Positions 47,604 through 57,573 are shown, numbered from the stretch's first letter. The stretch is 64,000 nucleotides of DNA from Agrococcus jejuensis (GCF_007679035.1 NZ_VEFR01000006.1:1-64000), one strand, 5' to 3'. Numbers and translations are program-made. The notes: a model not told the origin generated them from the letters alone.

Positions 47604-48344
47604 ATGACGGGCATCGACCGCATCCTGCCGACCACCGCGACCGACCTCGACGACGACGCGCTCGCCGACGACCTCGCCGACGTGCCCGACCGATGGACGC
47701 GCCTCACGATGATCGCCTCGCTCGACGGGGCGACGGCGCACGACGGACGCTCGGGCGGGCTCGGCGACGACTCGGACGTGCGCGTGCTCGCCGCCGCACG
47801 CCGCGTGGCCGACGTCGTGCTCGTCGGTGCCGGCACGGCGCGATCGGAGGGCTACGAGCAGCTCGAGCTCGACGGGGCGTCGGTCGCGTGGCGGCGCGAG
47901 CGCGAGCTGCCTGCGCATCCCGTGCTCGCGCTCGTCTCCGGCAGCCTCGACCTCGACCCCGCGCATCCGATGCTGCGGGATGCGCCGAGGCGACCGATCG
48001 TGCTGACGACGGACGCCGCCGCGCGCACCGCGGATGCGGCGCTCACCGCCGTCGCCGACGTCGTCGGCGCGGGGGAGGAGCACGTCGAGCCGCATCGCGC
48101 GCGCATCGTGCTGCACGATCGCGACCTGCTGCGCATCCAGTGCGAGGGCGGGCCGGCGTGGGCGACCGCGATGCTCGCCGCCGATCTCGTCGACGAGACG
48201 TGCCTCACGCTCGCCTCGCGCATCGAGGGTGGGCCGAGCCATCGCATCGGTGCCTCCGACGACACGATCGCGCACCCGATGCGCCTGCACGCGCTGCTGC
48301 GTGCGGGCGACACCCTCGTGGTGCGGTCGGTGCGGGACCGGTAG
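47604..48344 (+). CDS. Pyrimidine reductase-family protein (RibD C-terminal domain)
   Basis: A 246-residue protein with the dihydrofolate-reductase-like RibD C-terminal fold. It has RLTMIASLDGATAHDGRSGGLG, VLVGAGTARSEGY and IQCEGGPAWATAMLAADLVDE. The deaminase half of RibD is absent. Such stand-alone proteins are NADPH-dependent reductases acting in riboflavin biosynthesis or on deazaflavin and other pyrimidine-like substrates. It starts about 100 bases after the FolP2-like gene; a joint pterin/flavin role is only suggested by proximity. Confidence 0.82.
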   Translation: MTGIDRILPTTATDLDDDALADDLADVPDRWTRLTMIASLDGATAHDGRSGGLGDDSDVRVLAAARRVADVVLVGAGTARSEGYEQLELDGASVAWRRERELPAHPVLALVSGSLDLDPAHPMLRDAPRRPIVLTTDAAARTADAALTAVADVVGAGEEHVEPHRARIVLHDRDLLRIQCEGGPAWATAMLAADLVDETCLTLASRIEGGPSHRIGASDDTIAHPMRLHALLRAGDTLVVRSVRDR

Positions 48345-48352
48345 CGCTCGCC

Positions 48353-48559
48353 ACCAGCTGGTCGAGGACGCCCCGCCCTTCGTGACGGCTGCTCGCTGCG
48401 CTCGCGGCCTCCTCAGGAACCGCGCAGCGAGGGCACGTCACGAGACCTCGTGACGTGCCCGCTCGGCGCGACCATGCGCGTGCCTGGGCAGGAGCGGCGG
48501 TCGCGTGGTCTCGTGACGCGCGCTCGCCCTTCGGGCTCGCGCGCTCCTCGACCAGCTGG
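48353..48559. repeat. Dispersed repeat family 1, rearranged full copy
   Basis: Starts CCAGCTGGTCGAGGACGC and ends GCTCCTCGACCAGCTGG, but at about 207 bases it is longer than the typical 160. It contains both TTCGTGACGGCTGCTCGCTG and CACGTCACGAGACCTCGTGA segments, as if two units had recombined. Lies between the reductase and msrA genes. Confidence 0.75.
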
Positions 48560-48689
48560 GAGTGGGAGCGCGTTCCGCGACCTCGGGAGGCCATCCGGGA
48601 CCAAAACCGGCGTCGAACGCGTTGTCCATGGTGTGACGCGAGGCGGCTGCCGCGCGTAGCATCGCCACCGACCGCGAAGGAGACACGAC

Positions 48690-49235
48690 ATGGCCGACAC
48701 CGGCACCGTCACCCAGATCCCCGGCACCGAGACCGCCGTGCTCGCAGGCGGCTGCTTCTGGGGCATGCAGGACCTCATCCGCAAGCGCCCCGGCGTGCTG
48801 CAGACCCGCGTCGGCTACACCGGCGGCGACAACGCCAACGCGACCTACCGCAACCACCCGGGCCACGCCGAGGCGATCGAGATCGTCTTCGACCCGACGA
48901 AGACGTCGTTCCGCGAGCAGCTCGAGCTCTTCTTCCAGATCCACGACCCCACCACGATCAACCGGCAGGGCAACGACATCGGCACGAGCTACCGCTCGGC
49001 GATCTTCCCCACGAGCCCCGAGCAGGAGCGCGAGGCTCGCGACACCATCGCCGACGTCGAGGCCTCCGGTCGCTGGCCCGGCAAGGTCGTCACGACCCTC
49101 GAGCCGCTCGGTGCCTTCTGGGAGGCCGAGCCCGAGCACCAGGACTACCTCGAGCGCATCCCCAACGGCTACACGTGCCACTTCGCACGGCCCGACTGGG
49201 TGCTGCCGCGACGCGGGGCGGATGCGACGGCGTAG
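48690..49235 (+). CDS. msrA: Peptide-methionine (S)-S-oxide reductase
   Basis: A 181-residue repair enzyme reducing methionine S-sulfoxide. Catalytic Cys22 is in [12 protein letters not shown], followed by [20 protein letters not shown] and [11 protein letters not shown] blocks and [18 protein letters not shown]. No further Cys near the C-terminus is seen except in YTCHFARP, which could resolve the intermediate. AAGGAG lies upstream, with a TAGCAT -10-like element at 48657. It depends on thioredoxin (22710). Confidence 0.96.
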   Translation: MADTGTVTQIPGTETAVLAGGCFWGMQDLIRKRPGVLQTRVGYTGGDNANATYRNHPGHAEAIEIVFDPTKTSFREQLELFFQIHDPTTINRQGNDIGTSYRSAIFPTSPEQEREARDTIADVEASGRWPGKVVTTLEPLGAFWEAEPEHQDYLERIPNGYTCHFARPDWVLPRRGADATA

Positions 49236-49250
49236 GTTCGCCTGAGATGG

Positions 49251-49282
49251 CGAGGGCCGCACCCGGATGGGTGCGGCCCTCG
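49251..49282. terminator. Bidirectional hairpin terminator
   Basis: CGAGGGCCGCACCC (49251-49264) and its complement (49269-49282) form a 14-bp perfect stem with a GGAT loop, between the convergent msrA and permease genes. Confidence 0.85.
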
Positions 49283-49310
49283 TCGTCGGTCCTCGGCGAC
49301 CGGCTCGCGG

Positions 49311-50882
49311 TCAGTCGGTCGACGGCTCCTCGCCCGGGAGCTTCGGACGCGGGGCGAGCACCGGCGCGTGGCCCGTCACGCCCTCGCGCGCCTGCGCGGC
49401 GGCGAGGATGCGCGGCTTCGCGGCGAACCATCCCGCGATGAGCACCGGGATGAGCACGACGAGCGACAGCAGCACCCAGCGTCCGGTGTCCGAGAAGCCC
49501 ATCGTCACGAGCACGAACAGCAGGAACGCCAACGTCAGGTAGCCCGTGTACGGCGCACCCCAGAGGCGGAAGTGCGGCCGCTCGACCTTGCCCTGCCTCG
49601 CCCAGCGCACGAACTGGATGTGGCAGAGCATGATCGTGGCCCAGCCGCCGATGATGCCGAGCGCCGACACCTCGAGCACGATCTCGAACGCCTCCGACGG
49701 GAACAGCGCGTTGAGGCCGACGCCGAGCAGCGTGATGACGGCGGTGAGCATGATGCCGCCGTACGGCACGCCGTGCGACGACATCCGCCCGGTGAACGCA
49801 GGGGCGGATCCGTTGACCGCCATCGAGCGCAGGATGCGGCCGGTCGAGTAGAGGCCGGCGTTGAGGCTCGACAGCGCGGCGGTGAGCACGACGAAGTTCA
49901 TGATCGCCGCGCTCGTCTGCCCGAGCTGCGGGTCGCCGATGTGCGAGAAGAACGTCACGAACGGGCTCACGCCCGCCTCGTACGACGTGAACGGCAGCAG
50001 CAGCGACAGCAGCAGCACCGAGCCGACGTAGAAGATCGCGATGCGGACGATCACCGTGTTCACCGCGCGAGGCATGACCTTGTGCGGCTCCTTCGTCTCG
50101 CCGGCGGCGGTGCCGACGAGCTCGATCGCCGCATACGCGAACACGACGCCCGCGATCGCGAGCACGGGTGCGACGACGCCGCTCGGGAACATGCCGCCGT
50201 TGTCGCCGATGACCGAGAATCCGGTGGCGCCGACGTCGGTGCGGCCGCCGAAGACGATGAAGCCGATGCCGATGATGAGGAACAGCACGAGCGCCGCGAC
50301 CTTGATGAGCGCGAACCAGAACTCCATCTCGCCGAACACCTTGACGGAGACGAGGTTGAGGGCGAGCACGACGACGAGGGCGATGAGCGCGGGGATCCAC
50401 TGCGGCGCATCCTCGAGCCACTGCACGCCGAAGAGCGTGCCGAACGTCTTGATGTAGAGCGCGGCGGCGGTGACGTCGACGATCGACGTGAACGCCCAGT
50501 TGAGGAAGTACATCCATCCGGCGCCGTAGGCCATGCGCTCGCCGTAGAACTCGCGCGCGTACGACACGAACGAGCCCGACGACGGCCGGTGCAGCACGAG
50601 CTCGCCGAGCGCGCGGAGGATGAGGAAGGCGAAGATGCCGCACACGAGGTAGACGAGCATGAGGCTCGGACCCGACGATGCGAGCCGCCCGCCCGCACCC
50701 ATGAACAGGCCCGTGCCGATGGCGCCGCCGATGGCGATCATCTGGATCTGCCGAGGCTTGAGGGTCTTGTGGTAGCCCGCCTGCTCCGCGTCGTACTCCT
50801 GCGCCGCCGACAGCTCGTCGCCCACGCGCTCGAGGTAGGTCTCGGCATCCTGCGGCGTGGGCCGCTCCTCCTGATGGGTCAT
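49311..50882 (-). CDS. Amino acid permease (AAT family)
   Basis: A 523-residue transporter of the APC superfamily, amino-acid transporter family. It has [24 protein letters not shown] in blocks at the first helix, the loop [24 protein letters not shown], and [21 protein letters not shown]. Twelve membrane segments are visible. A charged cytoplasmic N-terminus of about 45 residues and a Pro-rich tail flank the core. Similarity is closest to asparagine, GABA, serine or proline permeases; the substrate cannot be fixed. It stands alone, divergent from the RpiR-type regulator. Confidence 0.92.
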   Translation of the reverse strand: MTHQEERPTPQDAETYLERVGDELSAAQEYDAEQAGYHKTLKPRQIQMIAIGGAIGTGLFMGAGGRLASSGPSLMLVYLVCGIFAFLILRALGELVLHRPSSGSFVSYAREFYGERMAYGAGWMYFLNWAFTSIVDVTAAALYIKTFGTLFGVQWLEDAPQWIPALIALVVVLALNLVSVKVFGEMEFWFALIKVAALVLFLIIGIGFIVFGGRTDVGATGFSVIGDNGGMFPSGVVAPVLAIAGVVFAYAAIELVGTAAGETKEPHKVMPRAVNTVIVRIAIFYVGSVLLLSLLLPFTSYEAGVSPFVTFFSHIGDPQLGQTSAAIMNFVVLTAALSSLNAGLYSTGRILRSMAVNGSAPAFTGRMSSHGVPYGGIMLTAVITLLGVGLNALFPSEAFEIVLEVSALGIIGGWATIMLCHIQFVRWARQGKVERPHFRLWGAPYTGYLTLAFLLFVLVTMGFSDTGRWVLLSLVVLIPVLIAGWFAAKPRILAAAQAREGVTGHAPVLAPRPKLPGEEPSTD

Positions 50883-51126
50883 CGTTCCTCCAACCCTGTG
50901 CACACGGAGGCGGACCCGACCCAGGTCGGGCGGTCCACCATGTGGATCACGGACGGTGCACCGCGTCGTGCCGGGGGACGAGCGTACGCCTGTCAGCCCA
51001 TCCATAGGTAGTTGCGAGGATCCGTCACGGATTCGCACGTGCGGGAGGGGAGTCACCGATGCTTCACCGCCGCGTCGATCGCGTCGACTAGGCTCCCTCG
51101 CACCCATCCGCCGACGAGGGAGCATC
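50883..51126. promoter_or_regulatory. Divergent spacer between the permease and RpiR-type regulator
   Basis: A 244-bp spacer holding both promoters. A TAGGCT -10-like element is at 51089-51094 for the plus-strand regulator. The stretch TGTGCACACGGAGG near 50897 includes a short palindrome, TGTGCACA. I find no other clear site. Confidence 0.4.
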
Positions 51127-51945
51127 GTGGAGCGAACCGGCGCCGTCATGGCTCGCCTGCGCGCGAGCGAGCCGATGCTCGGTCCCAGCGAGCGCCGCGT
51201 CGCGCAGGTGCTGCTCGCCCGCCCCGCGGAGGTGTCGGGCTGGTCGACGTCGGAGCTCGCCGTCGCGTCGCAGACGTCGCCGGCGACGGTCATCCGCGCG
51301 TGCCAGAGCCTCGGCTTCCGCGGCTTCCAGCACCTGCGGCTCGAGCTCGCGCGCGCGACGCCCGAGCAGGAGTCGGCCGAGCCGCACGCGGTGGGGATGC
51401 TCTTCGACGAGGCGATCGACGCGCTGCGGCTCGCGCGCGACAGCGTCGACCCCGCGGCGATCGAGCGCGCCGTCGACCTGCTCTCGGGCGCTCGGCGGCT
51501 CGTGCTCGTGGGCAACGGCTTCTCCGGGCCGCCGCTGCAGGACGCCGCGCTGCGCATCGCGACGCTCGGCCGCTCGGTCGAGGCGCCGATCGACGCGCTC
51601 GCGCAGCAGTTCACGACCCACGGGCTCGGACCGGCGGATGCGGTGCTCGCGGTGTCGTACTCGGGCGCGAACGCGCAGACGCTCGCCGCCTGCCGTGCCG
51701 CCGTCGAGCGCGGGGCGAGGGTCGTGGCGGTGACGAGCTTCGGCTCGTCGCCCATCGCCCGCGCCGCGACCCTCGCGATCACGACCGCGACGGCACCGGG
51801 CGGCCATGAGGTCGATCCGTTCCTCTCGCGCCTCGCGCACCAGGTGGTGCTGCAGGGCGTGCACGACGGGCTCGCGCAGCGGCTCGGTCGCGGCTCGACG
51901 GCCGACATGCGCCACGTCGTGGCGGACGCGCTGGCCGACGACTAG
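51127..51945 (+). CDS. RpiR-family transcriptional regulator
   Basis: A 272-residue regulator. The N-terminal RpiR helix-turn-helix domain has [20 protein letters not shown] and [33 protein letters not shown] in blocks. The C-terminal SIS sugar-phosphate-binding domain has [22 protein letters not shown] and [16 protein letters not shown]. It starts at GTG 51127 behind GAGGGAG. SIS-domain regulators respond to phosphorylated sugars, which is notable given the phosphoesterase/importer operon 360 bases downstream. Confidence 0.9.
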   Translation: MERTGAVMARLRASEPMLGPSERRVAQVLLARPAEVSGWSTSELAVASQTSPATVIRACQSLGFRGFQHLRLELARATPEQESAEPHAVGMLFDEAIDALRLARDSVDPAAIERAVDLLSGARRLVLVGNGFSGPPLQDAALRIATLGRSVEAPIDALAQQFTTHGLGPADAVLAVSYSGANAQTLAACRAAVERGARVVAVTSFGSSPIARAATLAITTATAPGGHEVDPFLSRLAHQVVLQGVHDGLAQRLGRGSTADMRHVVADALADD

Positions 51946-51974
51946 GCCGCTGCGCGTCCTCTGGTCGCCGCCTG

Positions 51975-52132
51975 CACCGCTGGTCGAGGAGCGCGCGAGC
52001 GCAGCGAGCACGCGTCACGAGACCACGCGACCGCCTCTCCTGCCGAGCCACGCGCATGGCCGCGCCGAGCGGGCGTATCGCGCGGTCTCGTGACGGCTCC
52101 TCGCTGCGCTCGGGGCCTCCTCGACCAGCTGG
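51975..52132. repeat. Dispersed repeat family 1, full copy
   Basis: A 158-bp unit with the canonical arms CGCTGGTCGAGGAGCGCGCG, CACGAGACCACGCGACCGCC, GCGCATGGCCGCGCCGAGCG and CTCCTCGACCAGCTGG. The first base of the outer arm has changed (CCGCTGG for CCAGCTGG). Separates the RpiR gene from the phosphoesterase/importer operon. Confidence 0.8.
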
Positions 52133-52244
52133 AGGTGGCTGATCCGGGAGGTCCGGCGTGCGCGGCCCTGCGCGCCGGGCAGGGTTCGCGCCAGCGTCGC
52201 GCTCGCGTCACCCGCCGTTCACCCTCGCCCTCCACGATCGAGCC

Positions 52245-52279
52245 TGGAACGAGATTCCAACGGGCTCGAAACGTTGGAA
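52245..52279. promoter_or_regulatory. TTCCAACG inverted repeats, candidate operator
   Basis: TTCCAACG (52255-52262) and CGTTGGAA (52272-52279) form a perfect inverted repeat with a nine-base spacer. The left half also pairs with TGGAA at 52245 across five bases (TGGAA-N5-TTCCA). It ends 28 bases before the ATG of the phosphatase gene, in a patch much less GC-rich than its surroundings, so a repressor or activator site for the six-gene operon is likely. Confidence 0.6.
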
Positions 52280-52307
52280 CACCGAGGATCACCAGAGGAG
52301 CAGTCGG

Positions 52308-52985
52308 ATGCGCGCCACAGCGGTCGAGATCGCAGGGGCCTTCAACGCCCGCGCCTTCGGAGGCGTCACGACCTGGCTCGTGCGCTCGTCGAACCTCGAC
52401 GCCATCGCGGCCGACGGCGCCGCGACGCTGCGCGACCTCGGCGTGACGACGGTCGTCGACCTGCGGTCGGAGGGCGAGCGACAGGATCCCCACGTCGACG
52501 CCCGCATCGTGTCGGTGCCGCTCTACGACGGCATCGCTCCCGCGCACGGCGCGATCGACGACGTCTACGCGGGCCTCGTCGAGCAGCGCGGCGGGCAGAT
52601 CGCCACCGCGGTGGCCGCGATCGCCGACGCCGAGGGCGCCGCGCTCGTGCACTGCGCCGTCGGCAAGGACCGCACGGGCCTCGTGGTCGCGCTCGCGCTG
52701 CTCGCCGCCGGCGCCGACCGCGCGGCCGTCGTCGCCGACTACGCGCTGAGCGGCGCGAACGTCGCGGCCGCGAAGGGCGACGCGGTGCGCGCGATGCTGC
52801 GCACGCTCGACCTCGACGACGCCGAGGTCGCCGCATCCGAGCGCCTCCACCTGCAGAGCCCCGCGAGCGCCCTCGAGGCCGCGCTCGATCGCATCGATGC
52901 GCACGGCGGCGCCGTCGCCTACCTGCTCGCCAACGGGCTGACGCAGGATGCGCTCGCCCGCCTGCGCGCGAAGGCTGCGGCATGA
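52308..52985 (+). CDS. Tyrosine-phosphatase-like protein
   Basis: A 225-residue protein with the Cys-based phosphatase signature HCAVGKDRTG (Cys116, Arg122), a DLRSEGER motif upstream that supplies the general-acid region, and an N-terminal RSSNL motif. This form (Y_phosphatase 3 type, as in Mycobacterium PtpB) often acts on phosphotyrosine and phosphoinositides. AGAGGAG precedes the ATG at 52308. It overlaps the metallophosphatase by four bases and opens the operon 52308-58124. Confidence 0.88.
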   Translation: MRATAVEIAGAFNARAFGGVTTWLVRSSNLDAIAADGAATLRDLGVTTVVDLRSEGERQDPHVDARIVSVPLYDGIAPAHGAIDDVYAGLVEQRGGQIATAVAAIADAEGAALVHCAVGKDRTGLVVALALLAAGADRAAVVADYALSGANVAAAKGDAVRAMLRTLDLDDAEVAASERLHLQSPASALEAALDRIDAHGGAVAYLLANGLTQDALARLRAKAAA

Positions 52986-53785
52986 GCGTCGCGTCGGGCC
53001 GCCTGACGATCGTGCACGTGAGCGACGTGCACGGCGTCGAGCACGGCCTGCTGTTCGGCGCCGTCGACCCGCTCGACCGGCTGGCCCGGCTCGCCGACCA
53101 CCTGGAGCTCGCGCACGTCACGCCCGAGGCGATCGTCGTCACGGGCGACCTCGCCCATCGCGGGCACGCGGGCGCCTACCCGGCGGTCGCCGCCGCGCTC
53201 GAGCGGCTCGGCGAGCGGCTCGGCGCCCCCGTCGTGACGACGCTCGGCAACCACGACGACGCCGAGGCGTCGCGCGTGCTGCCCGGCCACGAGGCGTCGC
53301 ACCACGGCGTCGTCGATGCCGACGGCCTGCGCATCGTGCGCCTCGACTCCCGTTCGGGCGCGCTCGGCGCGGCGCAGCTCGACTGGCTGCGCGAGGTCCT
53401 GGCGACCGCGGCACCGCTCGGCACCGTCGTGGCGCTGCACCATCCGCCCATCGCATCCCCGTTGCCCGGCCTCGCCGGCCAGCACCTCGCGGATGCGGAT
53501 GCGCTGCTCGAGCTGCTCGAGGGCACCGACGTGCGCGCCGTGCTCGCGGGGCACTACCACCACCCCGCGTCCGCGACCGTGCGGGGCCTGACGGTCTCCG
53601 TCGCGCCGAGCCTGGCCTACCACCAGCGCATGCACGCGGGGCTCGACGGCATCGCCGGCCACGACACGTCGATGTTCTCGCTCGTCCACCTGCTGCACGA
53701 CGGCGTGCAGACCGCCTCGGTGAGCCTCACCGAGCCCGCGCCGATCTTCACCATCCCCATCCCGTCATCCACGCTCAAGCACTGA
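52982..53785 (+). CDS. Calcineurin-like metallophosphoesterase
   Basis: A 267-residue two-metal phosphoesterase with all five family motifs: HVSDVHG, VVTGDLAHRG, TLGNHDD, ALHHPP and GHYHHP. It resembles CpdA-type phosphodiesterases; no signal peptide is present, so it acts in the cytoplasm. The gene is translationally coupled to the phosphatase upstream and followed eight bases later by the binding-protein gene, which suggests it processes an imported phosphodiester or phosphomonoester. Confidence 0.88.
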   Translation: MSVASGRLTIVHVSDVHGVEHGLLFGAVDPLDRLARLADHLELAHVTPEAIVVTGDLAHRGHAGAYPAVAAALERLGERLGAPVVTTLGNHDDAEASRVLPGHEASHHGVVDADGLRIVRLDSRSGALGAAQLDWLREVLATAAPLGTVVALHHPPIASPLPGLAGQHLADADALLELLEGTDVRAVLAGHYHHPASATVRGLTVSVAPSLAYHQRMHAGLDGIAGHDTSMFSLVHLLHDGVQTASVSLTEPAPIFTIPIPSSTLKH

Positions 53786-53793
53786 AGGACACC

Positions 53794-54810
53794 ATGCGTT
53801 CCACCACCACCACGCTGCTCGCCGCCGGTCTCGGCGTCGCGCTGCTCGCCGGCTGCACGTCGGCCGACGCCGAGCCCGCCGCGTCGGGCGCGGCCGAGGA
53901 GCAGACCATCACCGTCTACACGTCGGAGCCGCAGGAGAAGATCGACGAGATCGTCGCCGCGTTCGAGGCCGCGAACCCCGGCATCACGGTCGAGGTGTTC
54001 CGTGCGGGCACGGGCGACCTCACCGCCCGCATCGCCGCCGAGCAGCAGTCGGGCGAGGTGCAGGCCGACGTGCTGCTCGCGGCCGACGCCGCGACGTTCG
54101 AGGGCTACGCCGCCGACGACCTGCTGCTCGAGCTCGACACGGCCGACGTCGACGCGCTCGACCCCGCCGTCGTCGACCCCGAGTCGTTCTACGTGGGCAC
54201 GCGCATCATCCCCACCGTCATCGCCTACAACACGTCCCTCGTCGAGGAGCCGCCGACCTCGTGGGAGCAACTCACGGAGGCCGAGTACGCGAACCAGATC
54301 GTGATGCCGAACCCCGACGTGTCGGGCGCCGCCGCCTACAACGCGGCCGTGTGGCTCGACGAGCCGCAGCTCGGCGACGCCTGGCTCGAGGCCCTCGCCG
54401 CCAACGAGCCCGTCATCGCCGACTCGAACGGCCCCGTGTCGCAGGCGGTCGCCACCGGCACGCAGCCGATCGGCATCGTCGTCGACTACCTCGTGCGCGA
54501 CCTCGCCGCCGCCGGCTCGCCCGTCGCGGTGTCGTACCCGGAGGAGGGCGTGCCGTTCGTGTCGCAGCCCGCGGGCATCTTCGCGTCCACGGATGCGCCG
54601 GAGGCCTCGCAGGCGTTCGTCGACTTCCTCGTGAGCGTCGAGGGCCAGGAGCTCGCGGTCGAGCAGGCGTACCTGCCCGTGCGCGGCGACGTGGGCACGC
54701 CCGAGGGCGCCCCGTCGATGGACGAGATCGCGATCCTCGCGCCCGAGCTCGACACGATCCTCGCGACGCAGGACGAGGCGGTCAGCCGCTTCAATGCCCT
54801 CTTCCAGTGA
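53794..54810 (+). CDS. ABC importer substrate-binding lipoprotein (AfuA/FbpA-like family)
   Basis: A 338-residue lipoprotein with lipobox LLAGC and a short acidic linker. The mature part starts ITVYTSEPQEKIDEIVAAFE, the pattern of group-1 solute-binding proteins annotated as iron or 2-aminoethylphosphonate binders. The paired Tyr-Tyr that holds ferric ion in FbpA proteins is not seen where expected; instead there is GIVVDYLVRDLAAAGSPVAV. A phosphorylated organic ligand therefore seems more likely than iron, as found for AfuA-type sugar-phosphate binders. Confidence 0.88.
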   Translation: MRSTTTTLLAAGLGVALLAGCTSADAEPAASGAAEEQTITVYTSEPQEKIDEIVAAFEAANPGITVEVFRAGTGDLTARIAAEQQSGEVQADVLLAADAATFEGYAADDLLLELDTADVDALDPAVVDPESFYVGTRIIPTVIAYNTSLVEEPPTSWEQLTEAEYANQIVMPNPDVSGAAAYNAAVWLDEPQLGDAWLEALAANEPVIADSNGPVSQAVATGTQPIGIVVDYLVRDLAAAGSPVAVSYPEEGVPFVSQPAGIFASTDAPEASQAFVDFLVSVEGQELAVEQAYLPVRGDVGTPEGAPSMDEIAILAPELDTILATQDEAVSRFNALFQ

Positions 54811-56503
54811 CGTGATCGACGCGGGCCCGGCAGCACGCCGGGCCCGCGTCGCCGCGCCCGGCGCACTGCGCGTGGGTCGCGTCCGCGACCTGCTGCGCGG
54901 CACGGTTCCCGTGCGCGTCGTCGCGTGGGTCGCGGTCGCCGCGCTCGTGGGCGTGCCGCTCGTGGCGGTGCTGTCGCTCGCCATCGCCAGCGGCCAGATC
55001 GGCATCCTCGCGTCGGAGGACGTGGCCGTCGCCGCGTGGCACTCGGCGGTCTCGTCGGTGCTCGGCGCCGCGGGCGCCGTCGTGCTCGGCGGTGCCCTCG
55101 CCATCGTGCTCGAGCGCACCGACGTGCCCGGCCGGGCCGCGCTGCGCCTGCTCGCGTGCAGCCCGCTGCTCATGCCGCCGTTCGTCGGCGCGATCGCATG
55201 GATCGGCGTGGCCGGGCCGATGAGCCCCGTGAACCGCTGGTGGACCGAGACGTTCGGTGGCCCGCTGTGGAGCATCTACGGCGGCGACGGCGTCGTCTTC
55301 CTGCTCGTCGTGCACGGGTACCCCGTCGCCATGCTCATCGTCGGCGCCGCGCTGCGCCGGCTGCCCGCCGATCTCGAGCAGGCGGCGCGCATCGCCGGCG
55401 CCTCGACGCTGCGCGCCTTCGCTGCCGTGGTCGTGCCGCTGCTGCGGCCCGCGCTGCTCTCGTCGGCCACGCTCCTCGCGGTCTCGAACCTCGCCGACTT
55501 CGGCATCCCGTCGATCGTCGGCCTGCCCGAGCGCTTCACGACCCTGTCGACGCTCGTCTACCGGTACCTGCAGTCGGCGACCGTCGACGATCCGCTCGGC
55601 GCCGTCGCGACGATCGGCTCGGTGCTGCTCGCCGTCGCCCTCGCGGGGCTCGTGGCGGATGCGCTCATCGGCCGCCGCCGCGTCGAGCTGGATGCGGGCG
55701 CATCGGCTCCCGCGCGCACCCCGCTCGGTGCCTGGCGCCTCCCGATCGCCGCCGGCTCGTGGATCGTGGTCGCGGCGCTCACGGTGCTGCCGATCGTGGC
55801 GCTCGCGACGCAGTCGCTCGTGCCCGCCGCGGGCGTGCCGCTCACATGGGAGACCGTGACGCTCGACAACCTCGTGCGGGCGGTCACGAGCGAGCACGCG
55901 CTCGCCGGCATGCGCACGTCGATCATGCTCGCGGTGCTCGCCGCCGTCGTCTGCACCGTGCTGGGCCTCGTCGTGGGCGCGCTCGTCACCCGCACGCGCT
56001 CCCGCGACAACCGCGCGCTGCATGCCGCCGCGATCGTGCCGCAGGCCATCCCCGGGCTCGTCATCGCCGTCGCCTGGCTCGTGATCGCGCCGCGCATCGG
56101 CCTCTTCGACACGCCCTGGATCATCCTCGTCGCCTACGTCACCGCCTTCCTCGGCCTCGTGGTGCAGGCGGTGCACGCCCCGCTGTCGGCCACGTCGACG
56201 ACCGCGGAGGAGGCGGCGCGCGTCGCAGGCGCCAGCCCGCTGCGGGCGCTCGTCGACGTGTCGTGGCGCATGGCGACGCCCGCGGCGATCGCCGGCGGCG
56301 TGCTCGTGCTGCTCACCGCCGCGCGCGAGCTCACGCTGTCGGCGCTGCTGCTGTCGCCCGGCGCCCAGACGCTCGGCGTCGCGATCTTCAACCTGCAGCA
56401 GGCGGGCGACTACAACGCCGCCTCCGCGCTGTCCCTCGTGGTGGCACTCGTGGGCCTCGCCGGCCTCGGGCTCGCCGCTCGCACCCCACAGGAGAGGTCC
56501 TGA
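54794..56503 (+). CDS. ABC importer permease, fused double domain
   Basis: A 569-residue membrane protein with two consecutive permease domains, each about six helices. The coupling motifs are EQAARIAGASTLRAFAAVVVPLL (first half) and EEAARVAGASPLRALVDVSW (second half). Such fused permeases serve FbpB- and AfuB-type importers. The ATG at 54794 overlaps the binding-protein gene by 17 bases; a GTG at 54812 just after that stop is the alternative start. Neither has a strong ribosome-binding site, so translational coupling is likely. Confidence 0.9.
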   Translation: MPSSSDVIDAGPAARRARVAAPGALRVGRVRDLLRGTVPVRVVAWVAVAALVGVPLVAVLSLAIASGQIGILASEDVAVAAWHSAVSSVLGAAGAVVLGGALAIVLERTDVPGRAALRLLACSPLLMPPFVGAIAWIGVAGPMSPVNRWWTETFGGPLWSIYGGDGVVFLLVVHGYPVAMLIVGAALRRLPADLEQAARIAGASTLRAFAAVVVPLLRPALLSSATLLAVSNLADFGIPSIVGLPERFTTLSTLVYRYLQSATVDDPLGAVATIGSVLLAVALAGLVADALIGRRRVELDAGASAPARTPLGAWRLPIAAGSWIVVAALTVLPIVALATQSLVPAAGVPLTWETVTLDNLVRAVTSEHALAGMRTSIMLAVLAAVVCTVLGLVVGALVTRTRSRDNRALHAAAIVPQAIPGLVIAVAWLVIAPRIGLFDTPWIILVAYVTAFLGLVVQAVHAPLSATSTTAEEAARVAGASPLRALVDVSWRMATPAAIAGGVLVLLTAARELTLSALLLSPGAQTLGVAIFNLQQAGDYNAASALSLVVALVGLAGLGLAARTPQERS

Positions 56504-56505
56504 CC

Positions 56506-57573
56506 ATGGCATCCGTCGACATCCGATCGCTGTCGGTGCGCTTCCCCGACGGCACGGCGGGACTCGCCGACGTCGACCTGCAGGTCGCCGACGGCGAGCT
56601 CGTCGCGCTCGTGGGCCCGTCGGGCTCGGGCAAGACGACGCTGCTGCGCACGATCGCGGGCTTCCTCGCCCCGACGTCGGGCACCGTCGCGATCGCGGGC
56701 GAGCACGTGGCGGGCGACGGCGCGAACGTGCCGCCCGAGCGACGCAGGCTCGGGATGGTGTTCCAGAGCCACGCGGTCTGGCCGCACTGGGACGTGGGGC
56801 GCAACGTCGCCTACCCGCTGCGGCTCGCGCGCGTGCCGCGGCTCGAGCGGGCTGCGCGCGTCGCCGAGGCGCTCGAGCTCGTGGGCCTGCCCGGCGCCGA
56901 GCGACGCGACCCCGCGACGCTCTCGGGCGGTCAGCGGCAGCGCGTGGCCCTCGCCCGAGCGCTGGTCGCCCGCCCGCGCGTGCTGCTGCTCGACGAGGCG
57001 CTGTCGGCGCTCGACGAGCCGCTGCGCGACCGGCTGCGCCTCGAGCTGCGAGGGCTCGTGCGCTCCCTCGGCCTCACGGTCGTGCACGTGACGCACGACC
57101 GCGCCGAGGCGCTCGCGATCGCCGACCGCGTCGTCGTGCTCGACGGCGGCCGCATCCAGCAGGTCGCGACGCCCGAGACGCTGCTGCATGCGCCGACGTC
57201 GCCGTTCGTCGCCCGCTTCCTCTCCGACGCGACGGTGCTCGCGGGCACGCGCACGACCGCCGGCTTCGTCGCCGACGGCGGCGGCATCCGCATCGCCGAC
57301 GCGGCGATCGAGAGACGCGTCGACGGTGCGGCGGCGCTCGCGGTGCTGCCCGGCGACGTCGCGATCGTCGCCGACGACCACGGGGATGCCACCGTCACGT
57401 CGGCGCTCTTCGCGCGCGACGGCAGCGACGTCGTGCTCGACTGGCACGGCGTCGAGGTGCGCTGCACCGCGCCGTGGCGACCGGTGGTCGGCGAGCGCGT
57501 GGCCGTGTCGGTGCGGCGTGCGCTCGCGTTCGCGGCGGATGCCGTGGCCGAGCCGACGGAGGCGGCCGCGTGA
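56506..57573 (+). CDS. ABC importer ATP-binding protein
   Basis: A 355-residue ATPase with Walker A GPSGSGKTT, Q-loop VFQSHAVWPHW, signature LSGGQRQRVALARAL, Walker B VLLLDEALSALD and switch His in HVTHDRAEAL. The C-terminal 120 residues form a regulatory OB-type domain (TOBE region) as in FbpC, PotA and MalK proteins. AGGAGAGG precedes the ATG. It completes the importer and overlaps the next phosphatase by four bases. Confidence 0.94.
   Translation: MASVDIRSLSVRFPDGTAGLADVDLQVADGELVALVGPSGSGKTTLLRTIAGFLAPTSGTVAIAGEHVAGDGANVPPERRRLGMVFQSHAVWPHWDVGRNVAYPLRLARVPRLERAARVAEALELVGLPGAERRDPATLSGGQRQRVALARALVARPRVLLLDEALSALDEPLRDRLRLELRGLVRSLGLTVVHVTHDRAEALAIADRVVVLDGGRIQQVATPETLLHAPTSPFVARFLSDATVLAGTRTTAGFVADGGGIRIADAAIERRVDGAAALAVLPGDVAIVADDHGDATVTSALFARDGSDVVLDWHGVEVRCTAPWRPVVGERVAVSVRRALAFAADAVAEPTEAAA

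Noticed and set aside
52308..57573. Ferric iron importer (fbpABC)
   Set aside because: Annotation by permease and ATPase similarity would suggest it, but the binding protein shows no paired Tyr ligand and the neighbours are three phosphoesterases. Left as an organophosphate-type importer of unproven substrate.
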